Assembly (NCBI GenBank): GCA_022575985.1
Contig: JAKSXM010000014.1
Coordinates: forward strand, 3,286,001 to 3,350,000
DNA length: 64,000 bases
Source of the DNA: Anagrus nilaparvatae
Lineage: Eukaryota > Arthropoda > Insecta > Hymenoptera > Mymaridae
Direction: 5' to 3'
Position numbers and translations under genes: made by a program
In this document: piece after piece, positions 42,657 to 53,008 of the stretch
Layout of the letters: each line of letters opens with the position of its first letter
How positions within the stretch are numbered: the first letter of the stretch is position 1
The notes under the pieces: generated by a model
Database searches by the model: none
Told to the model about the DNA's origin: nothing
The model's input: the letters and a program-made list of their open reading frames with translations, nothing else

Positions 42657-43550
42657 ACTTATTCGGAGATTATAATCAATTAACGCCGGTAGGAGATACG
42701 GCAATATTTAGTCCAAAAAAATTTACTGACAAAATGCAATCGCAAGGAGAACTTGTTTTTAAACAATTTCAGAAACATTTCTGTTTACAAAATGCACACC
42801 GAAGGAAATAAAACCCCATATTCAAAATTATTAGATGAAATAGCAAATGCAGAATTGTCGCAGGAAAATTACGAAGCACTGCATAATAGACGAGAATCTA
42901 TAATACCTAAAAACGAATTGGATATATTTGAAAATGCAATACATTTATACCCGAAATGCATACAAGTAGCTCGAATTGTAGCCACAAATGCACCTAATGT
43001 AGCCATTCGTTGTTCAGACGAAAAAGCATCAGGGTTACAAAATGTTTTTTACTTATCTAAAAATTGTCGTGTCGTTACGGGAAAACTTATGGACTGAAGG
43101 AGGTTTAATAAATGGTACTTTAGGATATGTGAGAGAAATAATTTATGCTGAAAATAATTCACCACCGCAAATACCAGAAGCTATCATGGTAGAATTTGAT
43201 AATTATAAAGGATCCTATTTATATAAAAATCTATTTCCAATAATACCTCTAAACCGTACATGGACACATAATAAATACAATGCAGCCGAATACAAATACC
43301 ACTTATGTCATCATATTCAATAACCATACATAAATCCCAAGGCCAAACTATTCATAAAATGTTTCTCCATATTGGAGACAGTGAAAGGTAATTTGGTACC
43401 AGTTACGTAGGATTAAGTAGAATTAAATCAATAAACGATTTAATTCTAATAAAAGATTACTACAAATATAGATACGACTCTATTCGGCTATGTGCTTCTT
43501 TTAAAGACAAACAAAAGTTTTTACACAAATTTAAAAACGATATTCACTAA
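42657..43550 (+). pseudogene. Helitron PIF1-like helicase, C-terminal half
   Basis: Resumes with L-F-G-D-Y-N-Q-L-T-P-V (motif III), then shifts frame near 42755 and again near 43060-43090. Later it has I-T-I-H-K-S-Q-G-Q-T (motif V) and S-Y-V-G-L-S-R (motif VI) before the stop TAA 43548-43550. One further stop lies near 43390. All helicase motifs are identifiable, in at least three frames. Confidence 0.75.
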
Positions 43551-43814
43551 AATATAAAAATAAAATAAAAAAAATTATATTCAATTTCATACATTAATAA
43601 TTCAATAAATTAAAATTTTTTTCATTTATATGCCTAAATTTATTTTAAAAAACAATACAATTACTCCTAGATAAAATAAACTATATATACGATAAAATAA
43701 TACTTATACAGATGATTAAATACGAAACTATTAATTTTCAACTTGGAATATTTTTAAATAAGAAATAATAATATAATGATTTAAAAAAAATTCTAAAATA
43801 AATCAAAAAATTTT

Positions 43815-43856
43815 CTATAGCTTCGCTCAGTCTTATACTCGTCCCGGGTAATCTAG
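43815..43856 (+). mobile_element. Candidate 3' terminus of the coding Helitron
   Basis: GCTTCGCTCAG and CCCGGG hairpin elements followed by TAATCTAG, with T at 43857. It differs from the end at 35579, indicating another Helitron family. 300 bases of non-coding AT-rich sequence separate it from the helicase stop. Confidence 0.5.
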
Positions 43857-44065
43857 TATATAAAATATTGTAGAAAAGTATATATAATATTGTAAATAAA
43901 CCTATTAAAAATAAATAAGAAAATAAGTAAATATCAATACTAGTCGAAACGTAAAAGTAAGAAAAGGAAAATTTTTCTGTTTTGCAGACGAAAATGACAC
44001 AAGAAAGTCAACACGCATAGTGTATTCAAGTAGAAGTGAGCTAAGGTGATAATTTTCAATACGAA

Positions 44066-44782
44066 GTGGGAACCAGGCAATATGAGAATGAAGAGGGCAG
44101 ATGGTGTGTTATGGTAATGCTAACCGTAAAACCAAGCTCAACAGCTAAAACAGCATCAATGGTAATAACCAACGAAGTAGCAGAGGAAACAACCTCCACT
44201 ACAGCTCGAAAAAGCGAAACAACAGCAGATAGACAGCTACGAAGCCAACAACAAGCAGTATTAAAATTGTCACCTGAGCTAAGATCTCAGATACACCCGA
44301 CCAGGCTACCAAAAGAATTTATTTTCACCATTTTAAATGTAAGAAACGACCAAGATTCAAGGCTAATGAGGGTCGAGTAAAGAATCCTCCAAACACCAGA
44401 GGAGTACCCTCCTGCTATAGAAGCTAATTAGCCATTAAGACGCCCTAGAGGCATTCAAGAAATAACTACTACTACTGCCAGTCGGAGTGCAGCTAAAGAA
44501 AATGATAAAATCAGGCAAATTAAAGAAGAAGAGAGAATCAGGAAGGATCGGGAAATACAAATCTGGCAGAAGTACGGAAAGGTATATGACCAGCTCAAAG
44601 CTAAGTTGCGGCGCGCTACCGTAATAGATACGGAAATTGATCAATGGTGCAAGAAAAAGGCAAGAATTCAAAGAACAACAGGCCCGGATCATATGGAAAA
44701 AAATAAAATTAACAGAAACCACATCCGCCCACTAATGGTTGAAAAATATAATTTGTACTTGAGTTACAACCAACTCTACCAG
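44066..44782 (+). pseudogene. Unidentified retroelement-like ORF with two in-frame stops
   Basis: One frame of about 239 codons is broken by TAA at 44378-44380 and TAG at 44432-44434. The first half is Thr/Ser/Ala-rich. The second half is strongly charged, with a K-E-E-E-R-I-R-K-D-R-E-I coiled coil, then C-K-K-K-A-R-I and H-M-E-K-N. No catalytic motif. It ends about 230 bases upstream of a gypsy LTR/leader-like repeat, so it may be the last ORF of an LTR element. I do not recognise the family. Confidence 0.35.
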
Positions 44783-45009
44783 TAGATACCACCTATTTTT
44801 CGTGGTTTCCTAAGGATCCCGAAGATAATAGAACCACCTTTACCAGGTCTTAAGTCAACAAATTAGGCGATTTAGTCCCAGACTAAATACGCACAAGGGG
44901 ATAGGATGCAACGCAAGTTTTCAGGACAAAAACTTACGTTATGCTAAAATTTCAAATTTATAAAAAAAGAAACGAGCATAAAAGGAGAAGAGCTGCGTGC
45001 GCAAAACAA

Positions 45010-45890
45010 CCGCGTGTGAACGACCGGGGGACGCCGGTTCTTCTTCCTTCTTGCTTCAGAGCTAGACCAAGTCGGTCGATAATAAAATCAATAAAGAGAG
45101 TTTTTTATTTTATGTGTCCAGCACACAGTTTGATAATTATTTAAATAAAAAGTAAAGTATCAGTTTTAAGAAATTAGCTAATTAGCTCAATGATTTATTT
45201 TAATAGTTTGAGTTTATATACAATTAAAATAAAACTAGTATAAAGTGATCACACGCCATATTGCTATTAAGCACATTATATCATTTCGATAAAATTATTA
45301 CAAAGCTATTGAGAGACCACGCTGTCCAGCTGTAAGTTGAAATCAACATCATCTCAATAAAATATTAAAATAATTTTATATGCTAGCTAGCTCGTAATTG
45401 TTAATTCGAAATTGTTGAATTTTATAATTGTGTAAACGTGTGGGTGAGAATATTTTAATATTAATTATTAATGATATCATTATACGTGCACATAAAACTT
45501 ACATTAGAGCGCGGGCATAAATATATATGCGAAAGAGTTTATTTTTATAATTTTTATGAAGTTTTCTTATAATGTTTTCAAGTGCCCGTAAATACAATTA
45601 TGACGTCGCTCAAACACATTTCATTGATATTTGTAAGTACACGGCTTTTTGCCATGCGGTTTATCAAACCGAATACTATAGTAAATTCATAATGGCCAAA
45701 TAGATTTAAGGTTATAAACATTTTATATAATTCTTTTTTTATTAAATAAATATTACATTAAAGTTAAATAAGATTTTTATTGACTTAGTTACCTTCCCCC
45801 CTTTTCCTGTTTGACATTAATTTATAGAAGCAGAAGCAGTGATAATCATAGCAGGTAAGGGAGCCAGAAAATCAACATTGAGTAAATTAT
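45010..45890 (+). repeat. Ty3/gypsy LTR plus leader-like repeat (copy 2)
   Basis: Co-linear with 19190-20065 at perhaps 70% identity: GACGCCGGTTCTTCTTCCTT, AGCACACAGTTT, CACACGCCATATT, GCGCGGGCATAAA, TTGCCATGCGGTTT, CCCCCCTTTTCCTGTTTGAC and CATAGCAGGTAAGGGAGCC. The place of the primer-binding site reads TGACGTCGCTC, so it has drifted. No gag follows; an independent insertion or solo remnant. Confidence 0.55.
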
Positions 45891-45899
45891 GATAAAATT

Positions 45900-46342
45900 A
45901 ACTAAATAAGTAATACATATCAAGCCAAAGCATTAGCTTTGGATTAAGGGATTGAGGGCGGGCAGTCACGCGACCCTCCATCGCAAGCAAAAGCTAGCTT
46001 TGCTTATATATATGAGAATTTTTTCTCTCACTCTATATTAATTACTTCTAAAAGAGAGGGACATACATTTACATTTAACTCACGATCGGAGAAGGCTGAG
46101 ATATAGAATTTTGGTTTGACTTACGTTTTTTTTATCGAATTTTTGCGATTTATATCGAATTTTGGTTTGGCTTACGTTTTTTTTATCGAATTTTTCCGAT
46201 TTATCGCATTTTTGCGATTTATATCGAAGTTTTTATTTCAGTTTTTTGATCCAGTAGTTATAAATAAAGAAGAGGTATCCTGAATATTTTGAAAAAAATA
46301 TACATTTTTAAATTATAATAATAACGCAAGAGTTAGTATATA
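45900..46342. other. Spacer with short tandem repeat
   Basis: 46105-46225 holds two to three copies of ATCGAATTTTGGTTTGGCTT followed by ACGTTTTTTTTATCGAATTT. A GC-rich patch at 45955-45985 (GAGGGCGGGCAGTCACGCG) has no coding signal. No gene. Confidence 0.5.
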
Positions 46343-47435
46343 TGTTACCGCTAAAGTACTGAAAATGTTATTATATATAATACCTAGGTAATATATATAT
46401 TAACGAAAAACTCCAAAACTGATACGTTAATTTATTAAATAAAACTCAATTTAATATATTACCTAGGTTTTATATATAATATCGAGACAGCGTTAGGTAA
46501 TATATTAAACTCGAGTTTATTACCCGCTAATTTATTGAATAGATGAATTTTTCAAGTATTTATTATTGTTTGTTTTTATAAACTATTAAATTTTGAATTA
46601 ACGGCAAGTATTATTATTTGAGTATTATTATGATTATGATTTTATGTCTTAAATAATTTTTGGTGAAATAAAGATAATAAATAAACAGACGGCGCTCAGT
46701 TTAGCTTTACAAGTTGAAAAAGTAATACATATTTGAAAATTTTGAGTTATAATATTACAAAAATAATGAGTGCTATGGACGTTGATAACAAAATAATTTT
46801 CAAAGAAAGATTTTACGAAAAGCTTGATAATTTAATTGATAAAAATTCAAAAAATACGTATTATTTTTCAAAAAGTAAAACTGATTTAAGTTCAAATGGA
46901 GTAGAAAAATTAATACTTCCTCTTTCTGACAAGAATCCTGACATAAAATATTATTGTTCAGTAGAAGATCTTTTTGACAAATTGTATGAAGCCCATATAA
47001 ATATCGGCCATGGTGGTCGTGATCGAATGATAAAAGAATTAAAAAGGCAATACAAAAATACCAAACAAAAAGAAATTAATTTATTTTTAAATTTATGCGA
47101 AGTTTGTCAGAAAAAAAAGGGTGCGTGAAAAAGGGATTGGTTGTAAAGCCTATAATTTCTCCTTAAAATAAATCTTAAATTTTTTTTCTATAAATTAACC
47201 TAGGTAATATATATAATAACGAGTGCTGGTAGGTAAAATATTAAACTAAAACTGAATTTAATATATTAACGGGTGCCACTTAGGTAATATATTAAATAGA
47301 ACGATATTATATATAAAACCTAGGTAATATATTAAATTCAGTTTTAGTTTAATATTTTACCTACCAGCACTCGTTATTATATATATTACCTAGGTTTTAT
47401 ATATAATAACGGAATTCAGTACTTTAGCGGGAACA
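46343..47435. mobile_element. Inverted-repeat element carrying an integrase zinc domain (Ginger/KRBA2-like)
   Basis: Ends are TGTTACCGCTAAAGTACTGA on the left and the inverse TCAGTACTTTAGCGGGAACA on the right, flanked by TATATA-type sequence. A second inverted pair of about 69 bases lies inside the right part (47199-47268 and 47326-47394), and similar CCTAGGTAATATAT boxes occur at the left (46385-46500). The single ORF (46733-47128) encodes only an integrase zinc-binding module. The terminal motif is shared with the non-coding element at 25072-25905. Confidence 0.7.
46733..47128 (+). pseudogene. N-terminal H2C2 domain of a KRBA2/Ginger-like integrase
   Basis: 131 codons (an ATG at 46766, reading M-S-A-M-D, is a likelier start than the listed TTG). 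After an N-terminal helical region the sequence has L-I-L-P-L, K-Y-Y-C-S-V-E-D-L-F-D, then A-H-I-N-I-G-H-G-G-R-D-R-M (H-X3-H) and L-C-E-V-C-Q-K-K (C-X2-C): the retroviral-type integrase zinc finger in the form used by the KRBA2/SCAND3 group and Ginger DNA transposons. Just past the stop another frame reads G-L-V-V-K-P-I, which also belongs to that family, so a frameshift ended the ORF. The DDE core is absent. Confidence 0.7.
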
Positions 47436-47687
47436 TATATACATAAAATATTGGTACATGAATTTCTTAAAATATTTAAAATTTTGTATATACAAATGTA
47501 TCAGGAGAACATGAATAAAAATAGATATTTAAAAAGGGACCCATACTGTCATAAAATTTAAAAAAAATCACAGCTGCTTATTGTAGAATATATAATTATA
47601 GACACATCAAGCCGTGATACACACATATATATACAAGTATATACATTTATCTGATACTTATATAATATATTAATTAACATATTATAG

Positions 47688-47868
47688 AAATTTAATAAAA
47701 ATAATATTTTTATTAATTTAAAATGGGAGCATAATTTTTTATTAAATTGTAAAAAAAAGTTTATTTATAAATAAAATATAACTAGCTGATTGGCCTCGCT
47801 ACGCTCGGCAGAATGGGACAGTAATATTGAACATTTAACTATCACACTATCCGTTGATGTCTAAAAAT
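47688..47868 (-). repeat. 180-bp direct repeat with Helitron 3' end, copy 1
   Basis: Nearly identical to 52768-52948 (two or three differences seen). On the minus strand it contains the Helitron-type end GCCGAGCGTAGCGAGGCCAA followed by TCAGCTAG, the terminus being 47782. About 95 bases beyond the terminus are also shared, so the copies arose by segment duplication rather than two separate insertions. Confidence 0.8.
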
Positions 47869-47950
47869 AAAAAATATTGCTGTGCGAAATTAAAATAATT
47901 TTTGTTTTTCATTTAAAAATTGTTTTAAAAAATATTTTAATCATAAAATC

Positions 47951-48092
47951 TGGAAAATATTGACGTTACTGGTTTGGATAATTGGCGTGTTCAGGAATGG
48001 GGCGACAATTAAAATGACTTTTTGACACAGTTTGTTTAAATATATTGATTAAATATATTTGTTTTAATATAATAGTAATTCAATTTCTAACA
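47951..48092 (-). repeat. 3' LTR (internally deleted, 142 bp)
   Basis: Shares the first ~23 and last ~105 bases with the 548-bp 5' LTR. The middle (about 430 bases) is replaced by a short AT-rich string with TTAAAACAAATATATTTAAT. Confidence 0.85.
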
Positions 48093-48212
48093 TTTCCGCC
48101 CGCCTCGTCGTGAGAACGACGAAAAATCGTTTTCTTCGGAAGGAAGAAATACTATCTTGACAATAAAGTTAAAAATTAAAAAATTGAGAGGTAGACGCTT
48201 ATAATATGACAA

Positions 48213-50696
48213 TTATGATTTGACCATCTGCACCATGATAGATCTATGACACTTGGTGAGGACCATTGAGTTGAAGCTGTCGTTATTCATGAGAATTTGA
48301 CATTTGACTATAAATTTATGATGAAACCATCGGTGCAGTGACATGTTTTGACTGAATATGATAGATGTCGTCCATCTGAAACTGAGTTGGCTGTTTGAAC
48401 TTGACTGATGTTTGACCTTGGCTGTAGAGTGTTCTGTTGAATATTTGAATTGCGATCTGTTATTCGACATATTGGAGCAAAAACTGTGAACAAATAGATT
48501 GTATAAGTTGATTGCTATGTATGATATTAAAATTAACACAGGTAGGCTGACTTTCGAAATTTTATTACGAAATAATGACTGATCGAACTTACGACATAAA
48601 TTGAGACTAGAAATGACACATATGACGAAATTGAGATTGATCGAAACTGGTTCTCTCAATGGGTTACCGCCCGCCATGAGAGGATCAGAGATTTCTCGTG
48701 AAGATTTATTTGATCTATTGACAGAATCTTGGCAGAAAAAATGATCAACATGAAAAATACCGTGTCGTGGTAAATAATAGTGTTTAGAGTTGACATTGGA
48801 CTTGGCAGAAGACAGATTATTTACAAAATTTAATTGACTTAAATTGACACGTTTGACAGAAAAGACATATGATTTATCAGTAGATAGACTAATTGCAAAT
48901 ATTAATAACTGACTTAAATTAAGACGTTTGATAGATAAGACAATTGATTTGACATTAGACAGACTATTTGCAAGGGATAGTTGACTTGAATTAAGACGTT
49001 TGACAGATATGACAATTGACTTGACAGCAGACAGGCACTTTTCAAAAGAAAATTGACTTGAATATTTGACAGACTTAACATTTGACTTAATGACTGACAG
49101 AAAATATACAAATGGCAATCGATTTAAATTAAGACATTCGACAGACATGACGTTTGATTTCTGTGGAACCGGGACTGACTCCAGTTCTTGAGATTTTCAC
49201 AATTGACAATATGACAGGTCACGAATATGACAATTTTTTGACAAATGACGAGTAGACGATTGACTATAGACATTATAAAATCCTGGCGTGCAACAAGTAA
49301 GAGTCCAACCTATTGCGGATTTTTGAGCTAGAGATTTGCCTGGGAAACCTTTTTTAAGTCCTTCCTCTAAAAACAGTATATCAATACAATTACTGAGGAT
49401 AATTTCAATTTTATTGTCAGAAAGAAAAAGAGGATCAACAAATTTTATGCCAGAGAGACGTTGACAAGACAAATTGAAGCTAGAGCATCTAGGAACACAA
49501 GAAGAAATATTGCCGATTATGAGGACTTCAGTATTATAAATATATATATTTGAATTTATACATGACCTTACTGAATGACGAGTTATGACATTGACATTGA
49601 CAGAGAGATCTGCTACAGCTATGACATCGAAATCGCAAGAAGATTTTTGGTGTTTGAGTCGTTGTGAGACAGATTCTGAAGCAAAGGCTGCTTCGGCGCA
49701 TGGATCTGGAAGAGCTATGACTTGTGAAACATGACCGTTTGAAGAATTATCTTCGACAATAGCAGTGCCCATTATGACGAAGGCGTTCTGCAAGACTAGA
49801 TTTGACAACGTGACTGACTGAGACACAAGACTTGGCGCTACAGAGGCTGCACCTTGACCGGTTGATAAGGAATTTAGCTTGGACTGAAGTACTGGACTTA
49901 TTTGAGCAAAGACCTTATGCAGTGAAGAGTGATGTTGCAGATGACAGGTGTGGCAAGTTTTCAAACAGCGACATTGAGTGATTAGATGCTTGCCAAGACA
50001 ATTAAGACATAGAGATTCGACATTGACAAATTCAAATCGTTCTTTGGCGGCTTTGTCCCTGAAATCATCACAAGATGCTAGATTGTGTTTTTTTTGACAA
50101 TTAAGACATTTATATGACTTTGGTTTAGATTTGGCATTATAAGAATTATGATCTAAATCAATAGGAATAGATGAATTAAGAAAAGATCTGTATGGAATAT
50201 TTTGATGACTATTCGAAATAATAGAAAAATTTGGCTTACGACCTTGAATATTGTTGCAAAAGGAGCTACATGACGTGTTGCTTTCTATTGCGTCGAATGT
50301 TTGGAAATGATCCTGAGAAAATGTCTTTGATTCTGTAAAGCTTGCAGGCTGCTCTGACGGGCTGTTCAATTTAAGAAGGCGTTTCTTCTCTAAGAAGAGT
50401 CCATATTGACTTATGTAGATTTCTTCCATGTTGTCCAGAGAAAATTCGTCATCCTTGAAATACTTATCGCTTAAGATTTCTTGATCAGCTGACTCTAGAA
50501 GCTTTGCGTGATTGGCTTGATATTTTGAGTAATTGAAGTCCAAAAGCAAAAGACTTGCTTCGATTCCGTCTATGGTACTGACTTCTTGACACTTGTCGTA
50601 TTGATCATAAGCTTTTCTGATTTTCTTGTATAAAATCATTTGACTTGTGATTGTATCATCCAATTGAGACATGACTGACTTGTATTTGTGCGACAC
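48213..50696 (-). pseudogene. Gag-protease polyprotein with a repeat-rich C-terminal region; one in-frame TGA
   Basis: One frame of about 828 codons from ATG 50696 to 48213, broken only by TGA at 49197-49199. Residues 1-120: helical BEL-type Gag. About 195-270: Cys/His knuckles CLNCQKKHNLASC, CLNCLGKHLITQC and CHTCHLQHH. Then a Pao-type (A17) retropepsin: A-L-P-D-P-C-A-E at the active-site position, later L-E-E-G-L-K-K-G-F-P-G and A-I-G-W-T-L. Past the TGA, instead of RT, come four 22-25-residue repeats (S-x-x-K-S-x-V-x-S-V-K-R-x-N-x-S-Q-L), then a hydrophobic segment (L-P-V-L-I-L-I-S-Y-I-A) and a Ser-rich tail of no known family. Confidence 0.75.
48798..49097 (-). repeat. Coding tandem repeat (four units of 66-75 bp plus partial)
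   Basis: Direct translation gives units starting S-V-I-K, S-A-V-K, S-N-V-K, S-T-D-K and a partial S-S-A-K. Unit lengths are multiples of three, so the frame is kept. Confidence 0.75.
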
Positions 50697-51379
50697 GAGA
50701 TATTTGGAAAAATAAAAAAAAAATTATTAAAAAAAAATAAATTAAGTTTGTATTTTTTTTGTTTTAATTTGACTAGAACTTAGACTTTTGACGAGACTAT
50801 ACTGTATATCTTTGCTAAATTTATTGATTGACATCAATAAGTCTTGAAGATAAAAAAGAGATTAAATTAATTTTTTTGGTATGACTGATATTCATTGAAG
50901 ATAAATTATGCTTAAGACGAGACTGTACTGTGTACGTTGATAATTATTGATTGAGGTTGATAAATGTTGAAGAATAAAAAATAAAAAAGTAAAAAATAAA
51001 AACTCCATATGACGAGGCTGAACTGTATATATAAAAAAAAATTTTCAAAAAATTTTTGAGGCGAGGCTGTACTTTAGCGAGTTCCAAGAAGAGCACGTGC
51101 CGGTATATTGTACGTAGAAATGGTTTCTTGACCTCTTGACATGCGTTGGTTAGAAAGAGATGGTTAGTATTGTAATATTCAAATATACATACTAAATTTT
51201 GATGTATGACGTCACCAAAATGGAGCACCGTACTTTTCTCCTATTCACTGACCTTGATTCTTGATTTTTTGACGATGATGATTTTTTGATTTTTTTTACT
51301 TTTTGTTTTTTCACTTTTTTTTGACGATTTTGCACTTAGTAATTTTGCCTCCTGAACGATCCGGCTACTCGAAGGACCA
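50697..51379 (-). other. Leader of the BEL-like element with primer-binding site
   Basis: About 680 bases between the 5' LTR and gag. TGGTCCTTCGAGTAGCCGG at 51361-51379 (minus strand) is placed and shaped as a tRNA primer-binding site. The remainder is AT-rich with frequent GTCAA/TTGAC pentamers; short ORFs in it are not convincing. Confidence 0.6.
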
Positions 51380-51927
51380 TGGAAAATATTGACGTTACTG
51401 GTTTGGATAATTGGCGTGTTCAGGAATGGGGCGACAATTAAAATGACTTTTTGACACAGTTTGTTTAAATATAAAATGTATGGTTTATTGACACTAAATA
51501 AATGTTTCTTGACGCTACCTCTCTCACATGATTTCATAAAATAACGACACACGATTAATTTGACATATAATCACTGACTTTGACTTAGCAAAATAATGCA
51601 TAAAATGCTCACTAGTTAATTGAGAAAAACACGTTATATTTACTGACTTGACGAATAATTGATGACAATTACAAATATTGATGAAATAGCATAAAAAAAG
51701 ACTTGTAAAACTAATAAATTGACAGGCACGTGATAAGAGCGATGTTAGACGTGCTTCTCGTGTCGCAAGACTGATGCTGGTCAGCGAAGGGGCGGTAAAA
51801 AACGCCGATTTAGGCGCGCGATAAATTACATAAATTGTCAAAATAGTGATTACCGCTTCGCTTGACCACTGTCGATTTTGCAACATGAGAACCGCGAGAA
51901 ATAGTAATAGTAATTCAATTTCTAACA
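51380..51927 (-). repeat. 5' LTR (548 bp)
   Basis: TG...CA termini. Contains a GC-rich patch (CGCGCGCCTAAATCGGCG) and an AAT AAA-like TCAATAAACC near its 3' end, a possible polyadenylation signal. ORFs reading through it are spurious. Confidence 0.85.
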
Positions 51928-51930
51928 AAA

Positions 51931-52320
51931 TCCTATCCTATCCTATCCTATATATATTAAAATGAAATAATTAAAATAATTTAAAAAAGTTGTCACCCTA
52001 ATCAGTGTGTAACTGAAAATCTATATCACCAAAACGATCAAACTAAAGTTCTATGTATTTGTTAGTGCGTTATCTAAAACAAGTTTTTTTGGTTTTTAAT
52101 TTAACCCTTTCATTAAAGAGAAATCTCTAGAAAACCAATTTAAAATGAAATAATTTAAAAAAGTTGTCACCCTAATCAGTGTAACTCAAAATCTATGTCA
52201 CCAAAACGATCAAACTAAAGTGCTATGTATTTGTTAGTGCGTTATCTAAAACAAGTTTTTTTGGTTTTTAATTTAACCCTTTCATTAAAGAGAAATCTCT
52301 AGAAAACCAATTTACGTTAA
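51931..52320 (+). repeat. TCCTA microsatellite and two tandem ~180-bp units
   Basis: Four TCCTA units (51931-51953) are followed by two copies of a block with GTTGTCACCCTAATCAGTGT, CACCAAAACGATCAAACTAA and GAGAAATCTCTAGAAAACCA, at about 51955-52138 and 52139-52315. Identity about 95%. Confidence 0.85.
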
Positions 52321-52444
52321 ATTACAAAAAAATTTATCTTTTAAAAAATTAATATCTGAGACAAAATATATATATTATTATATTATTTTATATAACAAAA
52401 AATTTATATTAAAAAATTTCTACTTTTATCAAGCTGTGAACAAT

Positions 52445-52735
52445 CAATATGACTTTTGCAATAAAAGATTTTTTTTTGAAATTTTTATTTTTTCATGTTT
52501 AAGACAAACGAATGAAATTTTATGAAATTTTTTAATTCTTAAATTTTTTAATTTTTTAATTTTTTAATTTTTAAATTTAAAATTTTTTTTTTAAAACACA
52601 CAAATGAAATTTTAGGAAATTTATAAAGTTTAGGACAAACAATATGACTTTTGCAATAAAAGATTTTTTTTTGAAATTTTTATTTTTTCATGTTTAAGAC
52701 AAACGAATGAAATTTTATGAAATTTTTTAATTCTT
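52445..52735 (+). repeat. 95-bp direct repeat, copies about 197 bp apart
   Basis: CAATATGACTTTTGCAATAA to AAATTTTTTAATTCTT occurs at 52445-52540 and 52641-52735 with almost no difference. It resembles the degenerate repeat at 7790-8240. Confidence 0.75.
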
Positions 52736-52767
52736 GCTATGTGTGAAAGAAAGAGAAGAGAGAAGAG

Positions 52768-52948
52768 AAATTTAATAAAAATAATATTTTTATTAATTTA
52801 AAATGGGAGCATAATTTTTTATTAAATTGTAAAAAAAAGTTTATTTATAAATAAAATATAACTAGCTGATTGGCCTCGCTATGCTCGGCAGAATGTGACA
52901 GTAATATTGAACATTTAACTATCACACTATCCGTTGATGTCTAAAAAT
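52768..52948 (-). repeat. 180-bp direct repeat with Helitron 3' end, copy 2
   Basis: Second copy of 47688-47868; Helitron-type end at 52862. The interval between the copies contains the whole BEL-like insertion and the tandem repeats at 51931-52735. Confidence 0.8.
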
Positions 52949-53008
52949 ATTAATAATATGAATTAAATTCAAATTTATAAATAATATAAATATGAATTTT
53001 AATTTTTT

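Larger units (their letters stand above)
35930..43856 (+). mobile_element. Helitron relic with two nested insertions
   Basis: Coding remnants of a Helitron Rep/helicase run left to right: 36025-36663, 36743-37037, 41311-42066 and 42657-43550. They are interrupted by a 4.27-kb LINE (37038-41310, target duplication ATAATT) and a 590-bp element (42067-42656, target duplication ACTTAT). When the insertions are ignored the helicase sequence is continuous across both sites. A GCTTCGCTC hairpin and CTAG (43853-43856) form a candidate 3' end. The HUH nuclease part and the 5' TC end are not seen, so the left side is truncated. Confidence 0.75.
47951..51927 (-). mobile_element. BEL/Pao-type LTR element, minus strand, with 5-bp target duplication
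   Basis: LTRs begin TGTTAGAAATTG and end TTTTCCA. The 5' LTR is 51380-51927 and the 3' LTR 47951-48092. AAATC flanks both ends (47946-47950 and 51928-51932). A primer-binding-like TGGTCCTTCGAGTAGCCGG follows the 5' LTR directly and a polypurine GGCGGGCGGAAA precedes the 3' LTR. The body encodes Gag and protease followed by a repetitive segment; reverse transcriptase, RNase H and integrase are absent, so it would be non-autonomous. Confidence 0.85.

Noticed and set aside
51241..51928. ORFs of 103 and 134 codons on minus
   Set aside because: They lie within the leader and LTR of the BEL-like element and have no family features.
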